Assembly: GCA_037903475.1 (NCBI GenBank)
Contig: JBAJFG010000558.1
Coordinates: 62,001 to 126,000 of the forward strand
Length of the DNA: 64,000 nucleotides
Reading direction: 5' to 3'
Origin: Ancylostoma caninum
Lineage: Eukaryota; Nematoda; Chromadorea; Rhabditida; Ancylostomatidae
The translations under genes were made by a program, and so were the position numbers. Under the pieces are notes generated by a model. The model made no database searches and was not told the origin of the DNA. It saw only the letters and a list, made by a program, of their open reading frames with translations. Shown here piece after piece: positions 1 through 61,807 of this stretch (positions are counted from its first letter, which is position 1; every line of letters starts with the position of its first letter).

Positions 1-613
1 ACATTAGCTGGTAACAACTGATGCCGATATAGGCAGCTCCTACACGACACCCGCAATTATAAGTGCGAGCGAGGTGCGAGGAAGGTGCGAAGAATTCTCG
101 AGCGCACCTCTTGACAGTCACCCCCGTTGTTCGTGTGTAATGCCTTAATCTGTGGGTAGTTGTAGTTTTCTTCCTTCAACTCAGTTTTGACCGTCTGGCG
201 CGTCGATCTTGCCAACAATCTATATTAAATTATCGGGTGGAGAAAGTCGAACGGAAAAGTATACATTACAGCAGGAATCGCATGTGTTTCTAAGGTTTTT
301 TCGCTGTAGCCTGCAGAATTGAACGAGAATCCCTGAAGTGCATGTTTGAGCCGAATTCCAATACTGTTCTCGTGTATTTTGCGGACTGCACTCGAATTTA
401 CACTACTGGCAACAGAGCGGAATACCTTCAATTTTCTGTTTCAAAACTAATTTTCAAAAAAAAAGGCAATAACCGAATTTTATTCTTGGATTTTCTGTCT
501 GGGTTGTTATTTTTTTAATACGAAGAGCAACCGTTACCTGTCATTGCTGCAGTTACTTCGCCACAATGAATCCCATTCGTTCCTCTATTAATTTTCTGAA
601 AAGTTTCTTTTAG
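1..613. other. AT-rich flank, no gene recognised
   Basis: This stretch may be intron or upstream sequence of the plus-strand exon at 614. I see no coding exon with splice signals. A purine-rich stretch with repeated GTGCGAG/GGTGCGA words lies near 60-110. Confidence 0.4.
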
Positions 614-970
614 AAGAGTGTGCGTATGGGTCGTATTTCGAACACATTAGTACTGCTGAATATTTAAAGAGCCGTTACAGGCTGACATTGGCTGCTGTAG
701 TGCATTTGTATGCTCTCAGTATGGACAAGTCGGTCGACCAAGCGTACTGGACCTTCAAAAGGGAATACGAAAGTGTCAGTTGTAAACCTTTTTGTTCGAC
801 AATACGTTCCTGACGTGATGTACGACAAGCTCCAGGACATGCGGTCAACTCGTGAGTGGGAAGAACGAGTAACGGAGCTGATGAAAGCAGAAGGCTACAA
901 GTGGCGAGGTAGTGCAGCACAGAGGCTGAGGAAGCTTGATGAAGAGAAGATTGCAGCTCAAGATACTTGA
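614..970 (+). CDS. 3'-terminal exon of an unidentified gene, with an apparent one-base frameshift (5' part outside window or unseen)
   Basis: After a tttcttttag acceptor the exon reads EECAYGSYFEHISTAEYLKS, then ...AVVHLYALSMDKSVDQAYWT and FKREYE. At the AAA run 770-772 the coding signal moves to the next frame and continues VSVVNLFVRQYVPDVMYDKL up to ...RLRKLDEEKIAAQDT and TGA at 968-970. Either side looks protein-like (charged, helical, no low complexity), and no intron with a valid acceptor and matching phase explains the switch. I do not recognise the family. It could be a pseudogene, a sequencing error in a real gene, or a fragment of a mobile-element protein. It points toward egl-19, so the two genes are convergent. 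Confidence 0.45.
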
Positions 971-2539
971 TTCCCCACTGTGCTGTTTGTTTCCTTATAA
1001 TTTCAAAATTTAGAGGATGTAGATAGGATATTATGTAGTTTGATTAGGAGTCGGCGGACATCTTTGGACACAGTAGGATGTGATACTTGTGAGTGACACT
1101 AATGGTGCTCGTTGATCCCTAAAAACCGCTTCATGTCAGGTTTACTAAAAGCTTCATGCTCAATGGAACACGTATAATTACGTGATCATGTGGTATTCAA
1201 GATCGGCGTTAGTGACTTCGAAATACGATATGTTTCGTTACAAATTTCCACTCTCACATGGTGTCTTTTGTAAGGCCTCAACAGGTGTTAGTAATGTTCG
1301 TTCCTTACAAAGTAATAAGCAAGAAAAACAGCACTATTTTTTGTTTTTTTTTTCTTCTGAGGAACGGAACTTTAATTGGTCAATAGCGCGATTATGAGCC
1401 GGTGAATACCCAAAGTTTGTTTTAACGGATTAAGATCACAATAATTTGATTTTTTTACTAGTAGATTTAATTCCCAGGGAATTAGGGTTTGACGTGTTTG
1501 TTCCAAAGCACCTTTCTCTGGACGCTTGAATGACAATACCAGATTGCGCATTTGTTGGAGCCGCTCACTGTTCCTAGCTGCGAGCGAAGTTAAACGCAGC
1601 TACTAACTTGCTGAGTTTTATCCTCATATTCTACATTTCTTATACTAGTGTTGGCGAGGAATTCTGTTCAGGAGAAGTTAGAGGATCCTATTCTCTCAGC
1701 TACACATAAAATAGGATTAGGTAGGGTGCAATAACATCTTCAGAAAGGTCATGGTAGGAGTGATGTATCTAGTGACTTAGACTTGTTTTATTATTTTCTT
1801 TTTGCGCTTCGTTTATTCATCTACTTGTTGTTGTTTTACGTTGTTGAGAATTTGTTTATTTGTACCTGAACCAGCCTGCTCTTATAAAACGATTTATCAA
1901 CATGATATAACTGCTTTAAACAAATGAAGCACCAGAGCACTGTTGAAATTCAAAAATAAAAACAAAATGATCTATTCATACAAATAAAGCCATAGAACTT
2001 GGATTGCATCCAAGTGAATCTGTTCAAGGCCACTTAAATAGGAAATCACCATTGAAACGATCATGTGAATGAAATTTTAAAAAATCATAGTAAAAAAGAC
2101 AATGCACATTCAGATAACCAACAAAAAGAGGATACCACAATGAAAGGGGAGTGGAAAGGTGAGCAGGATAATGAAGTAGGGGTACTCGAGTAGTGTTACC
2201 TAGTGGGGTGACCATTTTGACCTGTATTCGATAAGTCCCTTGTCAAAAGGGCCGGACTAGAACGAAAACAACGCACATTTGTAGATCGCATCGGACGCTG
2301 CGACAGTGTTTGTGCAAAGAAGGGCCGGTTCCACGTCTCAGGACATTGCCATGACCTTAGCACTGTCACAACGCCTGATGCGGACAGCAAATGACTTGAT
2401 GGAGTTGGGAAAAGCTAAGCTTCACATTAAACTCTAGAAATAGCGTTATGAGCATAACAGATATTCCTCGTGGATAGGGCTACAAGCATTTGGTGAATCT
2501 ACGCAGATAGTGCTTAAGAACAGATACCGTAGAAGGTGA
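971..2539. other. Convergent intergenic region and probable 3'UTRs
   Basis: No coding exon is evident. The minus-strand side should hold the egl-19 3'UTR up to poly(A) signals at 1787-1860. The plus-strand side has AATAAA at 1955-1960 and 1983-1988. Confidence 0.5.
1787..1860 (-). promoter_or_regulatory. Candidate egl-19 poly(A) signals
   Basis: AATAAA-type hexamers read on the minus strand at 1855-1860 and 1812-1817, and AATAAA again at 1787-1792. These would give a 3'UTR of about 680-750 nt. Confidence 0.4.
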
Positions 2540-54842
<52,303 letters not shown>

Positions 54843-56640
54843 ACTTTGCAGAGCTGAAAGCACCTTACTAGCCAAAACGCATAGAAAGAAGCATTTACGC
54901 AAGCAGTGCGGCCCTACGCCTTCTGGTCTTAATGAAAATCCGTTAATCCTGACCAGCAGCAGGATTCCTGGACGTGCACGGGATGGTTTTCACTTTACCG
55001 CCTAATTAAAGTGGACGAGTCTTCAAGGCAGAAATAAAAAGTTTCGGTGCTGTTGGCTCGATTCCGCGTAGAGAGCAGGTGATGAGGGAGCAGTGAGATT
55101 TAGTATCTAGCATTCTGCTTGAGAAACTCGTCCACTCTAGTAGAGCGGTAAACAAGGAAGTTTCCAGGAAGTGTTCAGATACCGTCACCGTAGAAGTGTT
55201 CACGTAGGGAATTAAATTCCTAGGATGTCAACAAGGATGAGAAAGTCATTCTAATTTAATGAACCCACTGTCAAAAGTGCGCGCAAGATAAAAGGCAGCA
55301 TCAATGTTTCATCTATTACGCGCATTCTTCACGTAACTGAGCAAATATTGTGGCCACAAAAGCGTGGCGAGTGGTCGGGCCAGCTAAGGGGCAATTCGCC
55401 ACTGAACTGAAAGGCTTCCGACGAAATTCGGGATGATTGGAGGGAAAATAGGAGTATCTCAACACCATGCTGCTATTCAGGAATTCTCGACACCAAGGAT
55501 TACTCGAGTAGAGTCGCGCCTCCATTAGAAATCCTCAATTTGAACTCCAACGCATAAGTGGCTAGCTCTCGCTGAGATCATCTCCACTCATTTAGGTTCC
55601 TCCTGCTCATTCCGCGCAACTTCTTTCACATCCACTACGAACTGATATAAACGACGCAGAGGTTGTAAGAACTTACTTGTCATGTTGAAGGCAGCATTTG
55701 AGGATCAAGGGGCTAGGAAATAGAGGGGAATTGGGAGGGATAGAGAGTGAGAGAGAGGGAGAAAGCGCGCTCTCTCGTTCCCCAGATCGATAAGTGCCGA
55801 GCAAGCTAAGCTAGCCAAGCAAGAGGCTCCGCCCTGGCACCCACACGGAGGCGATGACGACGACGATCCCGGCTTGTCTCTTGATCGGTCATTCTGCCTG
55901 CTACACCTTTAACTGCTGACGTGCTCTCTGCATTTATTTTGTGGAGGAGTGGTAGGAACCCGAAAGAACCAGGGTAGGACCTGCAGTTCGCTCGCAGCGC
56001 ACTGCAAGTCTAGCAGAAGACCTCAGATCCCAAAAGGTCAAGCGAATATTTTATTAATGTTTGGTAATGATGAAAGAGTAATGTGGGTTAATCTTCACTA
56101 CGTCTAAAAATTAATATCTTCCTGGTTGAGCATCACTTTAAAACAAACAACCCAAAGAACGAAAGCTTATGAAGATTCAACAGCGAAAAACTATCAATAC
56201 CATTGAGCACAACACATTTACGGGGAGAATTAATACGATGTACTTGCCTTGAACATATCTTGGAGGATTCACCCAAATGCACGTAGGAACTCGAAGGGAT
56301 TTACAACTTATGCAGGTGAAGCCAGAATGGAAAGTTCCCTCGAAAACTCGGTTCGAAGGGATTCCCTGAACTAGTCTACAAAATCTAGCATTTTTGATCA
56401 AGTCAGGAATAAGGTTTTAAAATTCAACAGTTCCCTGGAACTCAAGACAACCCTTATAATTTTAAATATGGAAGTGTGAAAAAAATTGTGGAATGTGAAG
56501 AAAAATCAAAACCTATGCAGGAATAGCTGAGCGAAATCCCATCACATGTGGTTTAACTTCCCTAAGGACTCAAAGTAGGGAGCATGAAAATCTAGTCAGC
56601 AGCACAGTAATATCAAGCAGAAATTTACATACCTAGTATA
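54843..56640. other. Upstream flank of egl-19
   Basis: No coding exon supported apart from the candidate promoter at 55730. Confidence 0.45.
55730..55900 (-). promoter_or_regulatory. Candidate egl-19 promoter / 5' leader region
   Basis: A GA-rich run (GAGAGTGAGAGAGAGGGAGA) followed by a GC-rich stretch with repeated AAGCTAGC-like and GACGACGACGA words lies about 0.9-1.05 kb upstream of the start ATG. The composition differs from the AT-rich flanks. No TATA box or initiator is identified. Confidence 0.25.
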
Positions 56641-56852
56641 CTTGCACATTTTCGGAAAAATTTCGAATATTCGAATAATCGAATATATTCGGAAATTGAC
56701 TTTTTCGAATATTCGAATTTCGAATATATTCGAAAAACTAAAATCTCGAATACTCGAATTTCCGAATATATTTGAAAATTGGTTTTTTCGAATATTCGAA
56801 TTTCGAATAAATATTCGAATAATTTAATCGAATAAATTATTCGAATGAAAGT
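56640..56852. repeat. TTCGAATA-type minisatellite, copy A
   Basis: Degenerate ~41-bp units built from GAATATTCGAAT, TCGAATATATTCGAAAA and a TTGACTTTTT spacer. The left flank ACCTAGTATACTTGCA also occurs, inverted, beside copy B. Confidence 0.85.
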
Positions 56853-58354
56853 CCTAGATTGGAACTTTAATAGACTATCCAGTATTTTTCTGTCTCTGAG
56901 CTCCATTATTTACTTGTAAACTAAACTATTTACAAGTAAACTTTAATAGAGTTAGAACTCTAGCAATCTAGAACACATTTTGCGTCCCCTTCAAATTCAT
57001 TGTTGTAAAAAACCAGCGAAAAAGCTTCGAACAATCCCATCGAATTAGATTAAGAAACAAAATTTCAAGTGACTTCAACTAATATACACAAATCTAATCG
57101 AAAAGTGAATCGGAAGTCGAACAAAAGAAAAAATATAGCATCAACGAAGCGACAACAAGGTATAGGGCGCGTTTTTTTTTCAGTTACAGTTTTCTCCACG
57201 TACAGTGTGCACCGATAGCGTCGGGTTATTTCGCGGAATCCGGAAGAGCGCAGCTCTCCGCGAAATACGCTCGCGCTAGGATGCTCGCTGCGACACCAAA
57301 CTGTTAGGTTTTCTAAGTACATATTTAACATCAAGTATGATTTTTAAAAAAATATCAATAAAACCCTGCTTTGCCACGGTGATTCCAGTGAGGGCGACGC
57401 GGCCGCCGCACATACTTGCTGTGTCTACGAAATCCCAGCTTACTGTATTTGTCACCTTTTTTGAGTCGTACATGATTCAAAAGCGCTATTCTTGCTCTGA
57501 AAGGGTTATAAAGGATCCTTTCCAAACCGACAATTTGCCTAAGTTTGAAGACTACGATATGGAGTATTGCGTCTACGAAAAACATCAGTATTGACGCCTG
57601 ACTGTCCCAGCATTCAGTCGAAGATCGAAAGACCACTAAAATCGCTCAGATTACATAAGCTATGTAGGAAAGACAAGTTGTGCTTGAAACGATTATCAGT
57701 GGTCCCATGCTTCAAAAAAAAATCGTATTTTGTCTGGGAGACGCCAACCATCAGGACTAGCCTAATTTATTCCATGAAGGCGTGAGAATTGCTTGAGAGA
57801 ACTTGCATGATCTAGATAGACATCGCGCCTCCCAAACTTGCTAAAAAAACGAGTAATTCAGCTGAAAAATCGCCTGAAAAATCAAATCATTTTGGTTTGA
57901 AAATCCTGATAACGTCTGAGAACGTCTGGCCCTACTTTGTCAACATCATCAAAGCTACACTCCAAGCGCTCAGCTGATAATGCTGCTCCACGTTCATATT
58001 CTAGCGAGCTTAGGGGTTTCCCCGGCATTGGATGCTTTTTAGTCCCTATTGAACGTAAGGAGAAAATAGCATTTTTTCTCAGCTTGGCATTTTCTTTCTA
58101 AGCGTAGATATTAGGTAAATCAACATTTTTGGGAAATCTCATGATGACAGAATTGTGGAAGGAGAAAAGCGCCTTTGGATAAGGGCATCGGATGACTCAA
58201 ACACGTGCGCGCTGTTAGCTTCAGAAAAAAATCGACATGGGACCACCTGTACATTCATATATGGTGCCTTCATTCGGTTCAAAATATACATACATAGGTC
58301 ACTAAACAAGACAAACGTATCTGAAGTATTTGGTGTGATTCATGTGCTTAGGAT
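56853..58354. other. Non-coding spacer between the two TTCGAATA arrays
   Basis: Short open frames near 57337-57594 (plus) and 57276-57473 (minus) overlap each other and show no family I recognise. Confidence 0.4.
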
Positions 58355-58650
58355 ATCGAATATTCGGGTGACTCATTCGAATAATGGGGGCATCGAATAT
58401 TCGAATGATCGAATATATTCGAAAATTGACTTTTTTGAATATTCGAATATCGAATATATTCGAAAATTGACTTTTTCGAATATTCGAATATCGAATATAT
58501 TCGAAAATTGACTTTTTCGAATATTCGAATATCGAATATATTCGAAAAAGGAAAATTTCGAATATTCGAATTTTCGAATGATTCGATTCGAATGATTTAT
58601 TCGAATGACCGAATAATTATTCGATTCGGTTGCAAGTATAATACCTAGCA
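58355..58650. repeat. TTCGAATA-type minisatellite, copy B (inverted relative to A)
   Basis: About four tandem 41-bp units (GAATATTCGAATATCGAATA, then TATTCGAAAATTGACTTTTT). The right flank reads TTGCAAGTATAATACCTAG, the reverse complement of the flank beside copy A. Confidence 0.85.
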
Positions 58651-59261
58651 AAGCTGCATGGGTATCAGGGTGTCTAGGAAAAAGTTAGTGATTTAGTTTC
58701 TTATCCCACGAGTTCAGAATCTGCGCAGACATGAACAGTAATGAAGATAATATCTGAATTGTCTAACTTTGTTTTAGTTGCTTTTGTGCAAATTTGAAAA
58801 GAGGACTTTTCTGGTATTTCGTGGTTGTTCTCCGGCCCAGTTAGCAGAGACACTGTTTTTGTGAACTGTTCCGTTTCTTTCGAGTCAAAAATTCAGAGTT
58901 CCATATGCGATATAGTCCGAAGAGGGTCCGTCCAAGCATTATTCGTCAACGACATCGGTGGGTTGACAGTGCTGAAACGTCTCAGAATTGGGAACATTTT
59001 CCTGTAGGCAAGGCGCAGACACTGGAGCAAAGCCCATGTGAGCTAATATCTTCGTTGAGTACAAGGAACAGACAGACCATTTTAACTTTTTGACGACTGC
59101 GAATTGTAAACAATCAGGTGATGTAAATTCGAAACAAATACATATACTGCCAGTCATAGTTTTCAAACATTCTCGGCAAAGAAAAGCATTTGTTTCATTC
59201 TGTTCAAGAAGAGCAGCATTTGAATATTTTGGACCAGCATTTCTACCACAAAAAATGATGA

Positions 59262-59965
59262 CCTCCAGAGACTGACGCCATGGACTCTGCTATACGCAGA
59301 TCACGTCATGCTCGTGTTTGAGGAGAAGGAGGATGTGAATGAGCCCGCCACGATTCAGGTTGATGGCAATGACTTTCCAAGAACCGACTACTTCAAGTAT
59401 CTCGGCTCAACACTCTCAGCCGATGGCAACCCACCCTTGAAGTCGTCGTTCGCGTCAACGCTGCATGGTTGAAGTGGCGCTCGATGACGGGAGTGCTGTG
59501 CGACAAGAAGATCCCAGATCGCTTCAAGTCGAAAGTGTATCGAGCAGTCGTTAGACATGCCCCACTGTATGGTGGAGGCCGGCCACCAAGGAAGTGGAAC
59601 ACCGCCTGGGTGGGGATGATGGTGATGAAGTAATGGAAAGATCCGAGAGCGGTTCGGCATCGCCACGATGCTGTCGCCCTGCTGACAAGCTTTCGCGTTC
59701 GCCATCGCCCTGCTGACAAGCCTCGCAAAACCCGCCTTAGATGGTACAACCACGTTCTGCGCGCCAACAAAGACACAGTTTGCAAAGTACGCCTTGATCT
59801 GAGGTACCAGAAAAACGCCCAAAGGGAAGGCCGAAACAACGGTGGTTGGACGTGTTGTATGCGGATCTAAAGCATGAGTGGGCGTCCACCCAGACCCGGC
59901 GATAGAGCTAAATCGCATAAGAAGATCAGGAAAGCGGACTCCGCCAACAAACGGGACAAGCGCTA
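59262..59965 (+). pseudogene. Degraded 3' end of an RTE-type LINE (reverse transcriptase remnant)
   Basis: Plus-strand fragments, broken by frameshifts and deletions, read LQRLTPWTLLYADHVMLVFE, then DFPRTDYFKYLGSTLSADGN, WLKWRSMTGVLCDKKIPDRF and finally SADPANKRDK-like residues before TAA. This order matches the C-terminal half of reverse transcriptases from RTE elements abundant in strongylid nematodes. The catalytic YADD box reads YADH, and the segment after it is deleted, so the copy is dead. Confidence 0.85.
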
Positions 59966-59984
59966 AAGAAAAAGGAGAAGAAGA

Positions 59985-60079
59985 CTGATTTTATTTTCAA
60001 TCTGGGTCCCTGAGATGGCGAAGACCCCACTTCTTCTCTCACGCCTTCCCCTCCCGCCCACTTTCTACGTCCGCCACAG
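59985..60079 (-). mobile_element. Fragment of the hAT-type MITE at 6642
   Basis: Read on the minus strand it begins GTGGCGGACGTAGAAAGTGG and follows the first ~90 bp of the 6642 element (GGGGTCT..GGGACCCAGA..GAAAATAAAAT). It stops next to the tail of the LINE. Confidence 0.75.
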
Positions 60080-61590
60080 GTAGAGACCAAGTATGAGGGA
60101 ATGCCGAGCACTGATGACTACATCTTCGAATTTTATATTTCCAGGAATGGTTAACACCTGAAAATACCACTCAGTGCTCCACTGTAGCTAGTAGTAGGTT
60201 TGTGGAAGATGTTGCTTAGGAGTGGGAGAAGAAATTTCACTTGAAGAGAACACCTTTTGGATGAGAAAAGGCAGAGAAGTCTAAAATCTCAAGCATGAAA
60301 ATACCATCTGTTTCTAGCAAGGATCCATCCAAGAGACGCTTTTGAGAACCATCCCGTTGAAATGAATTCTTCAGAGATGGTCTGCAGATACAATAAAATC
60401 AAGTTTGCGGCGGCTTGGAGGATTGGCAGACTACCTTGCAAGGATGACTGCACTTTCTTGCACTTAAACCATGTTTCGTCAGCAATAACATCTCAATTAC
60501 ATATGCTGTTGACTGATCGAGGAGAACTTCTTGCATTTTGTTACGCCACATTCTGCGCGTTACAAAGCCATTGAGGATCTCACTCGATCTTCCAGATGAC
60601 GTCCTCGGTCATGTCACATCTCCCAAGCTGCATCCTAAAAAAACAAATTTTTCTCTATGTAAGTAACTTGACATTATCAACGAAAGAAAATCTGACTGAC
60701 CGAAGTGGAACAAATTCATAACACAGGTGGATTTGCATAAGAACTAGTTCTCTATCCAATGATGGAACTTGAGAAGTACATCTGGCGTGGTCGAGGAGAA
60801 CATGTTGACCGCCGTGGCACGAGCTGTCCACTGCTTTTGTATCAAGAAGATTGTTGCATACAATGTCTCAAGAGCGTTTCGAAAATCCTGACGAAAACAA
60901 TGGATCGCATTCAATGAAGTGGTTCAGAAAAAAAGAGCGACTCTTCAATGTGATGGAGTTGTGTTAGCAGCTGTTCCTGCTTATGTCAGAGGAATATTGT
61001 TAATTGTGTCTTGTGTATAACTGTTGTGCCTACAAGGATTTTTAGGCGGCCTTACATTTGGACTTCAATCTTCAAGAACTCAGAGGCCTGTAAAAAGGTT
61101 GGCATGATAAATCAGGCGTCCATCTCTCCATCCTGTGCTAGGATAATTGGCAAAAACACAGAATGCAGAAACCGCACACTACCAAACACTAGCTTACCCG
61201 CTATTCCACGTTAGTGCTGATGGTGCCGCACTATACTGCCGATGTAGGAAGAATGAGTATTGCCATGTGTAGACATGAATGATGGTACGCAGTATGTAAG
61301 ATCTACACAGGCAGTATTTATAGTTCACTAAGTGGCACGAACTGCATGAAGTCATTTGTAATATCATTTGTATTTGATTTGATTTCAGTTCTACACTACA
61401 GGATTGCCCAGGGTAGGACCTGTGCATGTTTAGCCTTGCACAACTGTCCTTCATTAGGGAGCAAACGCTTTCCTACAACTGTACTATAGCAACCATTGCC
61501 CTGGTATCCTCAATAGTTGCATTGTATGTTTATGGGAACATGACTCTCTCTCGTCGACAGGTTGTTCAGCTAAATGATTGTCAACCACTT
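60080..61590. other. Non-coding flank
   Basis: Open frames here are short. On the minus strand near 60470-60520 the words IADETWFKCKK hint at a decayed transposase, but the evidence is too thin for a call. Confidence 0.35.
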
Positions 61591-61600
61591 TTTCCGCCAG

Positions 61601-61807
61601 AAGCTTGTTTGCAAGTTGCTTTTCGTAAACGCTGGTCGACAACTTGTTTTTTCTCTTCCTTTCGACAAGTTGCCGGGAGAAAAGCCTGTCGACAACTTGG
61701 TTTTGGGTGGTATGATGACGTCAAACTTGTCGACAACGATTTCCTAGTTAAAAGCTTGTTTGCAGGTTGTTTTTGAGCAAAGCTGGGCCGACAACTTGTT
61801 TTTGTGG
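61601..61807 (+). repeat. Duplicated ~57-bp unit with TCGACAACTTG words
   Basis: Two direct copies about 151 bp apart share AAGCTTGTTTGCAAGTTGCT / AAGCTTGTTTGCAGGTTGTT and CTGG.CGACAACTTGTTTTT. Additional GTCGACAACTTG and CAAGTTG words between them form inverted pairs. Confidence 0.65.

Noticed and set aside
56625..58651. Long isoleucine/phenylalanine/serine-rich frames over the TTCGAATA arrays
   Set aside because: They are translations of a tandem repeat on both strands, not genes.
59388..59918. 176- and 148-codon minus-strand frames over the RTE remnant
   Set aside because: They are antisense shadows of the plus-strand reverse transcriptase fragments.
60360..60980. Possible decayed transposase on the minus strand (IADETWFKCKK)
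   Set aside because: Only one short motif-like stretch, interrupted by stops, with no inverted ends found.
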